Source of the DNA: Apteryx mantelli
Lineage: Eukaryota > Chordata > Aves > Apterygiformes > Apterygidae
Length of the DNA: 64,000 nt
Direction: 5' to 3'
Assembly: GCF_036417845.1 (NCBI RefSeq)
Contig: NC_089981.1
Location: 28,262,553 to 28,326,552, forward strand
Positions 22,757 to 36,300 of the stretch are shown piece after piece. Below the pieces are notes generated by a model. The model worked only from the letters and a program-made list of their open reading frames with translations. It was not told the DNA's origin and searched no databases. Each line of letters begins with the position of its first letter. Within the stretch, counting starts at the first letter, position 1. Both the position numbers and the translations under genes were made by a program.

Positions 22757-22783
22757 TTTTTTTTTTTTTTTTTTTTTTTTTTT
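22757..22783. repeat. 27-base T homopolymer
   Basis: Uninterrupted T run, perhaps the A tail of a minus-strand retroposed copy, though no element is recognisable next to it. Confidence 0.8.
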
Positions 22784-23949
22784 AGGCTATGCTATGCTTA
22801 CTGTCTAGGCAAGTATCATGAGACATGCAGTCTTGAGTGCAGTGCAGAAAATCTCCCAAGTATATGAAACGAGAGTATGCTTTGTGTCAGTGGTCAGGCT
22901 TTGGGCACCACCTATGCTATATAAGTTCAGTGTTCAATCATGTCTGTGAAATGTACTTTTTAAGAGGAGTTTTTCATTCCAGACTGGGCATATTAGAAGA
23001 TAACACAAATTTTACCATCATGCTCTCTTCCTTAGGGAGGATCGCCTGTCCTCACTGGCTAGAAGTAGAACTATATTGATCCCCATGTCTCTTAAAACAC
23101 TGGTATTTTTGAGCTATTTTTAAAACATTTTCAAAGACGTAGTTTGGGCTTAAAGAAAAGAGACTTTGAAGTAGTTGCAGACATACCAAACCTCATTCAG
23201 TTGAGAGGGAGCTGCCTTTTCCAGAAGTTTTCTCAATTGATATATGAACAGACATTACTAGTCCTGCTGGGAAAAAACATAAGGTAGCCTTTACAACATC
23301 CTTTTCTTGTTTTTTTTGTTCTTTTTCCATGCACCTCTACATTTATTTCTGGAGGTCAGTATTTCCAATGTTAATCACAAATAGAGCATATCAGAAGAGA
23401 AGTGTTTTCTAAATTCTCTGCCTTATTTTCTGTTGCCTCCAGTTTGGAGATTTGGGATTTGATACTAAAAATACAAGCTTTTCACCTAACCCCCCCCAGG
23501 ACTTCTAGGCCAAATCATCAGTGCTTAGTGCTATGACAAAGATTTTTTCAAAACAGCAGTTTTATTACTAGTAGTGCAGTGTGTGCCATGAAACATCCTA
23601 TGACCCTGCTGCATACAAATCTGTGACTCAGCTCTAAGACCTGGCCTGAACATACAGCCCTCTTTCACCAGAATATCACCGCTTTCTTTCTTTTCTTTTT
23701 TTTTTTCTTATTTGTATTCTTATTGCAGTACTTTCCAATACATCTTGGGGTCAGGCTGTAATTAGGCCAGTAAATATCAGCCTTAACAGATATCCGGAAA
23801 CTAAAAACAGTCTTTCACAAAGACAACACACATCAGCTAGTAAAGCCTTACAGCAATTCAGAAACAGTAGGTAAGTAGTAGTATTCTTTCAATGGCAGGG
23901 AGGTTGCCATTTGCAGTTTATTAAAAAAAAAAACAAGCAAAAATTTGTT

Positions 23950-24010
23950 TGTGGAGCTGGCACTAGAACTACATTCTCTGTCCCCAAACCTGTGTTCATC
24001 TGTTTACCAT
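23950..24010 (-). repeat. possible reverse-oriented MIR-like fragment
   Basis: GAGCTGGCACTAGAACTACATT followed by CTCTGTCCCCAAACCTGTG resembles the reverse strand of MIR-type SINEs (gagctgggaatagaacccagg...). The match is weak and by eye. Confidence 0.3.
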
Positions 24011-27000
24011 AGGTGACTGACTAGTGGACAGAGGATCTCAGTTTTGAACTGCACTGTGAAGACTAAGCTATTTCACTTTAATATAGAATACTGGAAAACC
24101 AAACCCTACTACAGAGAGTTCTAATCAGGCAATTGAAATTACACTAAAATCAAGTTTCTTGCATGTTAATTTACATTAATGACCCAGAAGAGACACTAGG
24201 GTGTTGTGCAAATGTCAGGAACCGAAAAGCTGGTCAGCAAATAAATTAAACCAGGCCAACTGAGTTTTTCTCAGTAAAAAACAAGGGGGTTATATTTAAT
24301 TTCTAACCCTATTTATTTGGGGATTCAATGTTCTATAGTGTGCACTGAAAATATAAAAATGCCATATATTATAACTCCTAACTTCTTGTTTAAAGTAGGG
24401 CCATGGCAGTGATGCTTTCGCTTGCAGGAGTTGTAGCACTGTTGTCTGCAATGCTGATATGGCTCTTTAACTATTAGGGATTCTCAAGAGCCATTGAATT
24501 CAATGACACTATGACTTTTTTTTTTAATTAAGATATGATCTGTCCCAACTACTATATTAAGCCTATTTTCAACACCACTGGTCATTCTGTCTTTTGGAGC
24601 GTGTAGACCAGTCCATGAGGATGAATTCCTATTTGTTATCACTTCAAATCCTTCCTTGCAGTTAGTTGGTAGATGCTGTTCAGCTTCTTAGTAATCTGTG
24701 TTAACTTCCACTTCTTAGTTTTAAGATCCAGATTTTTATTCTTCTGTAACTTTCTCCTTTTAAGCTTGTACAAGTTTTTCCATATGGGGACACACAAGAA
24801 AGTTAAGTCAACGAAAGCTAATGTCTGTGAATTAAAGTGTGTTAAATCCCTGTGTATATGTTCTCATTTGAAGTAGGGTGGCCTTCATTCCAGTTGCATA
24901 ATCCTCAATGGATTCAGATTGCACAGTTCAAGGTAGGTGGTGAATTTTAAAGCCTGGAATAGGTTTCTGACCAAGATACTGGAGAACATGTAAAGGGATT
25001 CACCTTGCCTTAGTACAGCATTTCTAACAGCTGGTTCCTTGAACTGTAGTCTCAAAGCTCAGAGCCCATACACCAGAGGCCTCATTTCTAAAGTCCTCTT
25101 TTTCTGTTGCAGTGCTTTTTAGCCCTTTCTGATTTGTTGACACCTGTATAATACATTTAAGCTTCCTGACAAGAGTCCATGTTCTTTGGATTTTTATGGA
25201 TGACAGGGATCCATGGACTATAGGTTAAAAGCAACTACTTTATTAGTATAGCTTAGCTTGATGCTAAGAGCATGGTGTAAAGTATGCCAGAATAACCAGG
25301 TTTATTTTTACAGAGCCCACCACAGCTTTGCTTAGTGAGAAAATAATCTTCCTTCCTTTAAGTAATCTTCCTTTCTTCTTCTTCATTTTTGTCTGCTTGG
25401 ATATGGAGGACAATGAAAGCTGTCTTAGCATTCATGCAAGCAGTCATCATATAAGAAAAACACATGGCATATCTATGACAGAGGAGTGTTTATCACTAGG
25501 CAGTGCAACTACTGTATGTTGTTCTGCTATGTAACAGTGCACGCTTTTTCCCCGTGTGGTGTTTCCTACCTTGTGTGCACTTGTCTGCAGTCTGAGGACA
25601 CTGCTGCAAAGATGTGCATGGAACCTTAAAAAAAGAAAAAAAGCAGAACTGAAGCCATTGAGATACAGCTCTCCGAATACTGAAGAAATGGCTCCTCCTG
25701 AGGTCAGAAATTGGGACTTGTGGCTCTTTAAGTAAGTCAACCAAAATTTTAAGATGTTTGTATTGCATATAAAAAGATAACTTTTTTTAAAAATTATTAT
25801 TATACTTGCACTATATTCAGCCCTGTGCCCAGATGGACTAGACAAGCAAAGTTACATAAAACCAAACAAAAGTGAGAACAAGCTCCATTTGCACATGCTG
25901 TGTGCAGGCAAGAGGTGGTTACACTGGGGAATGACAGCAGGGTGACTTCTTGCCAGAGACCTGGCATGTTACTTGGCATCCCCTGGCGTGAGTAATGGAA
26001 TTCAATATTGGTTTCTAGACCACAATGGTCATCATTGTTTATGCTGTGTTATATTGGTATGAATTCTCCCTGTACCAATTGCTTCTCTCCTAAACAGCTT
26101 TCTTTATGTGGAAATGTCTTCCTGATGCCATTTTCACATTTGGTTCCATTTAGGGCCTAATGCAAAGCCCACTGGTATAACCAAAACTTTCCTCGCTAAC
26201 TTCTGTTGTGTCTCTATAATGCTGTACTTGCACGTGTCTACAAGAGTCCTAATGATTTTTTCTCTTTGTCTGAAAGTGGATTTGGAAGGGAGGTCAAATT
26301 TTGCTCTTAAGCACATCCCATGAAGCATCATTCGGACCAAAAGGGTCATATTAAAGTCTATCAGTGAAGAACGTGACATTTTCTATTAAACGTGCCTTAA
26401 AATTCTGAGATGTTATTACTGCAACCAGACAGGGCATTTAGAAAGACAAAACATTGTTAATAGCTGTCCATGATTTAAGGACTCTCATTGAATAACTAAC
26501 TGACCCTGCATAATAATTGCCAAATTACCTAGGGAGTTTCCCAGACAAGTACTATAAGAAACAAGCTTATTGCTGGTTACAGTAAAACATTTATGAAAAA
26601 AAGGTGACTACTGGACCTTTGTTACTTTTGTAACTGTTTTAGAAGTGCAAGAATTCTCTTCCTGTGATTGAAACTAACAGTTTATTTTAAGTAATAAATC
26701 TTGTACTTGGTGACATGAAGATAAGATCATCTGGGGATTATATATACAGGATAAAGGGGGAACACATACATGCCCAGCATAGCAGGCATTCTCAATATTA
26801 GGAATAGGTTTAATTTATGCCTTTGCCAATATTTCCAATGTTATGTGTGCAAATATATGTGCCGGGTACACAAATATATGTACACGTGTATATATAGTCT
26901 TAAAAAATTTCCATTGGTGTTATCTAGGGATTAATCAGGCTTCATTTCCACTATTCACACTGACAGCATAAACAATTATATTTATTACTTTGGCTTGGAG

Positions 27001-29660
27001 TTAATTATTGCAAAATAATAGCTCTAAAGGAACTCTGTCAATTGAAACCCCTTTTAAAATAATTTTTGAAAAATCTTTACGTGGAGAAGTTTTTTTTTAA
27101 AAAATAAACCCTTACATTTTCTCTATATAAGTGTCTGTATTTAATATAGACGATTGCCTGCTTTTCCTTTTTCCTCTGGGCTGACTTTTCAGTAGGTTGA
27201 GCCATGCAATGAGCCCATCTGTACCTACATTATTGTAAGACTGGGACTTGCATTTCTCCTGTTTGAACAGTTTCTTGTCGCAAGCGTAGGGGAGCAGCAG
27301 GGAAAAAAAGGTCTGTGGAGTATGGTTTGTAATTTGATACACCTGTAGAAGTACCTCAGAAAGTAAATACTTCTGAGGTAGTTAATTTTTGAGAATTCCT
27401 AATAGACATTAAACTGTTTGCATGTTTCCTGCACTGTTTTCAATCCAACTAATGACAGTCTGAAAGATCCGGTCTTTGGGAGCAGACGCAGAACTATGCA
27501 TTTTAGACTATAAAACCCTTGTTAAGAAGAATGCATCTTTGTTTCTGTCTTGTTTAGTTCAATTTCTAGAAGTAGAAAATGTAGGTGCTACATGGATGTT
27601 TCTGTCCCAATAAAATGAAAAAGTTTATTAAAAATTTCTTCTCCCACAGTAAACATTTTCTAATCCATCACTGTGCCTTTCTTAAATAAACCAATGAATG
27701 ATATACAGTAGAATGAGTATGTTACCATATAAAGTTCATTTAAATTATATAGGGATTTAAAAGGGGAAAATATCAAGATTGAGAAAAACTGTCTTTATAT
27801 TTAACCAGTTGTGTTTTTTCATAAAGCCTGTGTTATGTCTGTTTGCACAAGACTGTCTTGTCCTGTTTCGAATAGTCACACATCTCATTTTTGTTTAGAA
27901 CTATATGGAGTTTTAGATAAAGCTGCAAGAATGTGCTTTTATGAAGTAAACTTTTTAAAGAAACTCTTTGGTATTCTGGAGCAAATGTATTTATTTATCA
28001 GTATGTGCAACCATTAATTTTGTATTTTCACATAATTTACATTGTGTATGGCATAGAGGTTCCAGTGTTTGTCAATAGAAAACCTCTGTGCAGACATATT
28101 AAACTTAATCTGTTTGAAATGAGTATGTCTTTCCCCACCCAAGGTTCGAAATATGTTAATAATTATCTATATGAAATTTGAGGGTTATTATCATAAGGTG
28201 TTTCCAGTACTGTTTAAACTGTTTTTTTAATGTGTAATGCTAATATAAATTCCAAAACTAAAACATAACTGTAAAAATGTAGTATCAGTCCAGACTTAAG
28301 TGCCCTGACTTTACCAGATCTCTAAACATTTTCAGTTCATTTTTTCTTGAGCTCAAAGATTTGACATTAATGCATAGTGTAGAAATACTCCTCTTGCTCA
28401 TCTTCATGAAGAGGACAATGAGATTCCTAATGAACACAGGGCGAGTAGAGGCCCAACTGTTTGCTGTCTTAGATCTCCATTGCTGGACTATCAGTTGCAG
28501 TGCCTGCTACCTCAGTGCTGTTTTCTGCAAACGCTAACTAACCGAACTCTTTCCAATTCTAGCTGTTGTTAAGGACTGAATTTTTGGCCTACTCACTCAC
28601 TCATATGAAAACAAGACTGCAAAATGGTCTGAAAAAAACCTAAGAGGATAGTTCAGTAGGACAAGAGCAAAGAATATACTTAGGCAGGAATAATCAACTG
28701 CACAAATACAAAAAAAACCCAACCCCAAACCCACCAATCTTCAAATATGTAAAAAGCTACTGGAAAGCAGAAGAGAATCATCTGTCCTCTGTATCTGTGA
28801 CAGACAGAAATAATTCAAACTGCAGCAAGGAGTCAGGTTAGACATCAGGAAATTTTCTGACTGCAAGGCTAGTGAACCTTTGGCATGGACCATCTTATCT
28901 CAGAACCTTTCAATGAAAGGAGACTCAGTTTCCTCAGGTAAGCCTCTGTCAGGAACAAGACAGGTGTGGGTAGTCCTGCATTTTGACAGGTGGGTGATCA
29001 CATCAGTGGTTTTCACAGAGGGCAAGAGGGGTCTCTGGACTGTATCTAAGGCATCCTGGAAAGCTAAGAAAAACAAGCATATTGCTGGGTGTCTAAACTT
29101 GCTCTCCAGGAATCTATGCCTCTCCCCAAAACTGGTGAAGTTCACAAGTTAAGAAAAATCAGCAGTCTAGACCAACCTTTCCAGCTGTATTTGTACAAGG
29201 AATACTAGGTCTGATGTTGTATTTGTTTGCTTTGAAATATGTAATTGCTAAAGGAGCATTGAGAAATATACCACTTTGCAACTCTTACCTGGGTTCTCTT
29301 GTCCAGTGTTTGTGATACATGAGGACAGAAACAATATTTTGATAATGGTGTGTGAGTAAAAAAGTCACTTAAATAGAAGACTATTGCACTAGATTGTTCT
29401 GTGACCTCAAGATTTTTCTTACTGCCTTACAATTAGCTCAAAAAGGAAAGAATCCAACAAATGAACACTAATGGGCGATTCAGTGAGTCAGATCAAAAAA
29501 TTCTTACATGTTTACCTGTTATCCAAACATTATTGAGTTAGTAATTCTGTTGGTACCATTTTTGCGCCCAGCACTGATCTGATAATCCATACTTTATTTT
29601 TTGATCCCAAGCTATGCCTATAATGATCTGTACCCATGTACAAATACCCAGAAATAATTA

Positions 29661-29835
29661 GCCACTTGCATTTTTTATATACAGATATAAATATAGTGTA
29701 TAAAATGTATCAATATAAATATATAACATACTTTTTATGTATTTATATACAAGTATATAAAACATTGTATTTTTATATGTATATAAAACTGCAAGTGCTT
29801 ATTTTTTTATATATACATTTATATAATTTTTATTG
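29661..29835. repeat. AT-rich low-complexity block
   Basis: Interleaved TATATAAA, ATATAAATATA and TTTTATATGTATATA units with almost no G or C. Chance frames in it are meaningless. Confidence 0.8.
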
Positions 29836-30542
29836 AACTATTTAATTTAAACAACAGGTACTGTTTATTTTAGCTTTAACAAAATGTATAGCCATTTAAT
29901 TTGCTAGTTGGGAAATACTATAAGTAAAGGAGCACGTGCTTTTAATAAGCCTGACTGTGAATTTACTGGGAGTCCACTTGAGCTTCTACAATTTTTTCCT
30001 GGGGTCCCAGTTTGCTGATTTTCTGCCCTATGATTTTGATTTACCCAGACTAGAAGCTGGTAAGTTCTTTGTGGACTGCTGATTTGATCCAAATAAGCTC
30101 TTTTTCAAAACATAAATACTGTCTCCTAAGAATGAATGATTAATCATTAAGAATGCTGGACACACCTGTGAGAGCAGCCTATTTTAAAATGCTTATATAA
30201 ATACATATTTCTGTTTGAGAAAGGGAAAGAATGAAGCAAACAAAAATAAGAGTGGCATATAAAAGCAGGAAGAGAATTAGTCAGTTTGAAGGCTGCTGGT
30301 AAATTGCTATGTGAGGTATAAATGCCTCCATTCTAACAGCGCTTACTGGTACCTTGGATGGGGATGCCAAAGTGACTGAGCTGTTTAGACTCTTTGGCAC
30401 CAGTCAACTTGCATTAACATCATTTCTCTCTTCCTGCTGCTGTAAAGAAGAAAAAAAAAAAATCAAGCCTTTAGTTGTGTTGCAGGTATTAAAAGAAGTA
30501 CTAATGACTGTTTTTGTTGTAATATGGGCTCACTGGGCTCAC

Positions 30543-30548
30543 TTTATT
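30543..30548 (-). terminator. candidate RIC3 poly(A) signal (AATAAA on minus strand)
   Basis: TTTATT on the plus strand, the first canonical hexamer downstream of the RIC3 stop. An ATTAAA variant lies closer, at 30972-30977. Confidence 0.35.
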
Positions 30549-32890
30549 GGTTCTGATTGATAGAAATATTTCTCTTCTTGCACTCCAGTGCAATGTGTGC
30601 TTGGTGACTGCGTGTCATCCGCAGCTATGTGCTGCCTCTGTGGTGATCATGTTAGCCTGTCAAACTGATTCCCAGGAGAGAGCTGAATTCTGCATTTACC
30701 TATGCACAGTGACTTGCTGGATATCGTCCCAAGTTGAGCGGTCCTTAGCAGCATGAAAACTTGGATGCATGCTGCAGTAGTTTTACGATTAATGTACTTT
30801 GGAGTATGAGCTTTCTTACTCAAAACAATTTACTACATTTTAACTTATTAATGTATTAAAACATCTATTTAGAAATGTTACTTTACCTTTACTTTATGCA
30901 TAATATACTTTATGTGTTTTAAAACATACTGCAAAACTCGAGCACAAATTCAAATAAAAACAGTGAACTTCTTTAATTTCACATACCTTTATAAGCAGCG
31001 GGAATTTGAAGTACATATCACGTATTTGCAGACATGACAAATTCTGTAAGTCCTTTTTTCTGTAAGCTGCAGTAGAGCTGAGATGGTGTCCTTGTTTCTC
31101 ATGGCAAGGGCTGGACCACTGCTGCATCCACAGAAGCCTTGGCATATGTGTATCATATAACATCTGGCAATACCAAATAAAGGCTGTATGCTTGGCAAGC
31201 CATGCAACAGTATCAATCTTCTACTACTGCAAAAGAGCCAGGAATGCCCATCATCCCACCTCTCTCCTCACTCAGTCTCTCCTCGCATATAGCTTTTAGG
31301 AGTGTTTAAACAGTGAGCTTGTTGTTCAGAGGGGGAGAAAACAATGCTATTTGCAGTGGAATGAAGGCAGTCCTTTAACAACTCTCTTTCTTTGGTAGTA
31401 ATATTTTTTCTAAATAAAATGTGGTCTTCAAATAAGGACAGTGTCTGCCACTGCAGGGATGTGGCTAGACAAGCTTGTGATAAAAGTCTTCATTTGCTGG
31501 TATATGAGAGTATTAGCAGGCAAAGGAGTATGAAACAGCTTTCATTCCAGTGACTGATGTCAGGTGACATTAGTGCTCCAGTTCAAGGACACCGACTAAG
31601 GCAGAAGAACTATAGTCTAGTACTTACTCATGCAGAGATTCCCAGTGAAGAAAATAGTAGCCCTCTGTTCAGAGAGAGGTCTAACTGCTGCCACAGTGAA
31701 AAGTGAGAGTGTTGAAGGAGTCCAGGTTGTTTTGAAACAAAAATAAAAGCAAAATAAAAGCTGTTTTATCAAATGATTTAAAAATAAATACGGTCCTCAT
31801 AGAATAGACTAAGTATTCAGTATGTTTTCTCTGCTATTTTCCCTATTGCTTTAGTATGACCTAGTTTTTGTAGTAGGAATTCTCTATGAATAACAAAGGC
31901 AGACATCCATTGATCTTAACAAGCCTGATGTGAGTGCATAGGCCAAGAGGCTCTGTCTTTTCAAACGCACCCAGCCTATGCCCCAGTGATCTAAGAATAA
32001 AGCTGCTACGCTGTGGCTACACATGTATTTTGTTAAACACATCATATGGCCTGGATTCAAATAAGCTGTTCAATACACTACCAGTACTCTCCAAGTCCCA
32101 GGGTGGCTCCCCAGGGGTATTTTCAGTATTCTTCCATAACACAGGTTATGGTCTGATTCCTGCACTCCTCTTGGCGTTTCACCAACCAGTCTAACAGCCA
32201 CGGCAAAGACAAAGCACAACTGGCAATGCTTCATTCTCTCTCATGCGCGTCCTGGGGCACAAAATTGATTAGACTTCTGGTCCTGTAGCATATAATGTGC
32301 TGGGCAGCATCCTCTGGGCTGTGGTAGCATGCGGCCTGCAGTGACAACAGCTTCTTGGGTTTACAGAAGCAATAACATGATTGAGTAGCAGAGTCACTCG
32401 TGTGACCACAGTCTGTTCTGCCGATCAGTTAACATCCAGGTAAGAGAAAGAAAGCATATTTCCTCCTCCATCTTCCTGAAAGTCTCATAAATACATATTG
32501 ATTCATTTTCATAAGGGGAGACACAAACAGTTGTCAGAAGAGACATTTAGTTTACTCTTGGATGACAATGGCAAAAATAAGAACTGATTGTTCAGAAATT
32601 GGAAAGGAAAGAATCACGAACAGCTGAACGGTGTAATTTGCTCCAACATATCAGTCTCTGAAAAGCAAGGCAAAGTGCTACTGGCAAATCAGTATAAACC
32701 ATGACAAGACTGCATGATAGAGGGCACTGGCTCGCACTTCAGATAGGAGATGATGCGATCATTACTGTGGGAATGAAATTAGTATGAGGAGATGAAAGCA
32801 AACAGGAGCATCAGAACAAAAACCCACATGAAATGACAGTTTATGACCTCTACTGTCACCATCTAGGATCATGTCCACATGTTGTCCCTA

Positions 32891-33384
32891 TTACTCAAGT
32901 CCTTTTGTGTTGCGCTTCCTCAGTATGCCTGTTTCATCTGAATCACTGACTTTTTCCTCCTTCAGTGCTGCATTTTCATTGTCAGACTCCACGGACAGGT
33001 CCTCTCTGGCTGGCTCTTCTGCTTTGCTGCAGCTCTCAGAGTGGAATCCAGCGTTCTCTGCTACAACAGCAGGATCGTTGTCCTCCTCGCAACAGTAACA
33101 GCACGCCTCAAAGTCTGGGCTGCCATGAAGGTCCCTGCCCTGGTCATTGATGCCAGTTACCTCATTCGTCCTGTGCATTACATCATGGCTGTCGCTCCCC
33201 ACGGTGAGATTAGATAGCAGGGTTTTCTTGCACAGATAATCCTCATTTTCCATGCCCTCCATTCTTTCTGCCAGCTCTTCTGCAGAGGGCTGGTTTGGGA
33301 CAGGATAATCTACAAGGATTGTGTCCTGTTTACACTTGAAGCAATCAGGATCATCATAGACAGGATAGGTCTCTTCTGGATAAC
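32891..33384 (-). CDS. RIC3: RIC3 exon 6: acidic C-terminal tail
   Basis: Acceptor ttcctaag. It encodes YPEETYPVYDDPDCFKCKQD, TILVDYPVPNQPSAEELAER, a variable acidic middle, a cysteine cluster ACCYCCEEDNDPAVVAENAG (human CSCCFHEDEDPAVLAENAG), and ILRKRNTKGLE, TAA at 32893-32891. The middle is the least conserved part of the protein. Confidence 0.96.
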
Positions 33385-36300
33385 CTTAGGAATAAAGTGA
33401 AATGCAGCTTGAAACATTAACAAAATTTAAAAGTAGTAATAATTTAAGTGATGAGTGCACAAGTTTATTAAAAACAACTGTTTTTTAGTACTGACAGTAT
33501 AACTTGTTTAATGCTATGCCAAGAATGTGCAAAACATGAGTTCTTGGAAGATAATGGCAAAATTCCACTGACTTTCAGGGAGTCAAGATTTCAATCCAGA
33601 CATTCAGGAGTTAATGCCTGAGCTTTGCAGAAAGCTGTGAGAGCTAACAGGCAAAAACTGTGTGAAAACCAAGGCTTAGATCTTTAAATAAATGCATTTT
33701 TTTGTTCCTGTCTGCAGAATGACTGATTAATGTTTTAAAGATTCTAGCTATAAAACAGCATCATTTATAAAGTTGGAAAACCAGATATGAGCCAATGACT
33801 GTGCATTTCATTTTAGAGAATGCATCATGAAGAAAACAGAGCTTGAGGGTGCTGTTTATGCTTTATATTTTGAATCATTTTTGAAAGGATCTTAAGTAGC
33901 AAGGAATTAAGTCTGCAAAGATGCCTTTAGAATTCTAAAAGCTAACAGCTCAATTGGGATGTCTTGAAAACAGTTATATAACAAGTAAACAATGAGGAAT
34001 AGAAAGGATGTTACAATGGAGAATTTTTTAAAAGACAGACTTCCTAGAGTTGATTTTTACAATACTGGAGCAAAGAACCACGAATCAAAAATAAAAATCT
34101 GTAAGTTGTTATGAAAAAACATATTGATTCTCGTTTCCAAGGTTTTTATGATTTTGTATGAAATCTGGCCCAGCGAAGAAATAGAAGGACATAAACCTAC
34201 AACAGCCAAAGCCTAGCAGCAGATGGAGCATATATGGACATTCATATGCCACTTTTGGTGGTGGTATTTACACAGTAAGAAATGGTGAATGCCTCAAAAT
34301 CCATTTTCTTTTATGGCACTCCCTTTTTAAAAGAAAGCACAAAGTAACAACAGATTCTGACAGGGTGAGGGTCCTTGCTCCATTTTATCTTCAGGATAAT
34401 GGTAAGAAAGGTCTTGCTTACCTTCCCAGTCCTCCATGTAGGGAGCTTCTTCAGCTTCCTTCTCAGGAGAGATACCATCTATGAATTTCCCTTCTTTCAT
34501 AACTCTAGTAATCTCTCGGAGTTGCTGAAGTAACCTTTTCTCCTGGTCTGTTGTAACATTTTGAGTTCTGCTAGAAAATACCAGACATCAGAATTCAGCC
34601 CACTATTACTACAAACTACTAATAGTGATAACTCAGAGTTTGGGCTCAGTCTCTATAGCACATTCTGAAGAAACCTTGGATGCAGTATGATCACTATTCA
34701 ACAATTTCATGTGGTCTGCACTTTAACTCAGAATAAAAAGTATGGCATTTATCCAGAAAGGCTGCAATCTTGAACAGATCAAGGAAGACAGGTACAACCA
34801 GCATGAGAGCAAGATAAAAGTGATACACAAGCAAGAGTTAAGGAACTGCTTGACTTGTACAAAAGACACTACAGAAATTTCTGGCCTATAAAACAATGTT
34901 TAGTGAGAATAAGAGGACCATGCCTTGTTTGAGGCATTATAAGAAACTATAATTCAGAACCTATGCTACATTTAAAACAACATGTGGGGCCTGATCAAAA
35001 TGTCTCACAGAGACATTAGTCTCCCACAGTCTGACTCCCTAGTTATGATCTTAAAGACACTACATTTGCAAGGCCTCACTGAAAATAAGTCAGCTGGGCA
35101 GAACCATCATGTTTGTTATTATATCAAGCAACAGATTCAACAATGCTGCCTAGCTGGGGGAGATGGACAAGCAGGAAGGAAGGTTTAAAATGATAAGGGA
35201 ATGTTACGTTTAACTAATTTGTCCTTTAGATTCTCTTGGTAGGAGAGGACTGATATTTTTATCAGACTAAAATTATAATTTTGACTGGTTCTACACTGCT
35301 GATTCTAATGATTATTGTTGCTCAGTTAGTACAATTACTTGCTGTTACAACAAAATGTTTCCAACAGCTAATATTATGTCATCAATAAATAATATTTTCT
35401 ATGAAATAAAGCTTCCTAAAAATCGTATGAGCAAAGAAGAAAGTACTTGGCAGGTGAGGAGGTCAGAATAAAAAAGACCACTGGCTGTACCTACGTACAC
35501 GTGAAAATGGTTCTGACTGTTGTGCTTGTCTGATGTTGTGTTTCTGTTATTCTTCCGTGTAGGTACCAGTTCAAATCCTCTGGGGACTGAGGCATTACTC
35601 TGGCTATTTTTTGATTCCCTCTGTGTTTTAGGCAGGATCTGTAACCTGTAGTTATTCAGACAGGGTGGTTCTTGGTGTCCACAGAATGCCAAACTGTAGG
35701 TGATATGTGAGGTCAGACAGATTATAGCTGATGCTCTCTAGACCATCAGATAGACAGATGATCTCCAGGATTAGACAGCTGCTCTGTGAATCTTAGTGAG
35801 GACAGAGAGGGGGGAGGAAATTGGTTAATAGTTTTGGATTTAAGTAATGAATATCTATCTAAACACTGTTTCAGGTGCCTAAATTCTCATAAACTTGAAA
35901 ATTTGCAGCTCCATGTGATTTGCAGCTTCCACCTTCAGTTCTTCCTATTATTAACTAACTGTCATGAACAGAGTAGCAAGGTAACAGGTACTTTTATGCT
36001 ACAGATAAGGGAATGCTACAGGTACTTTATGCTTTACAGATAAGGGAATGATTATGACATGATAGTTACTCTGTGAAAGGCAGCAGCATCATATTAATGT
36101 AAAGGCAATATGAGACTAGAATCATACTGCTGGTTTGTGCAGTAGTGATCAAAGTTCAAAGCATGGGCTAGATTTTGCTCACAGCTACAATACACAGTTG
36201 TCTGTAACTGAATTTAGATCAGGAGCAGGCCCACTGGTTTTACTAGTAGTTATCCAGATTTAAACTGTCTGACTGAGGTCACAAGACTAAACTCCAGAAT

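Larger units (their letters stand above)
21846..32890. other. intergenic region and probable RIC3 3' UTR
   Basis: No convincing coding exon. It holds a 27-base T run at 22757-22783, a possible reverse MIR-like piece near 23950-24010, a purine/pyrimidine-mixed AT-rich block at 29661-29835, and TACACAAATATATGTACAC-like imperfect repeats near 26850-26900. The right end is expected to be RIC3 3' UTR: the first canonical AATAAA on the minus strand after the RIC3 stop is at 30543-30548, which would make a UTR of about 2.3 kb. Confidence 0.5.

Noticed and set aside
25447..25845. Open frame of 132 codons on the minus strand
   Set aside because: Low-complexity hydrophobic translation with no recognisable motif and no gene context.
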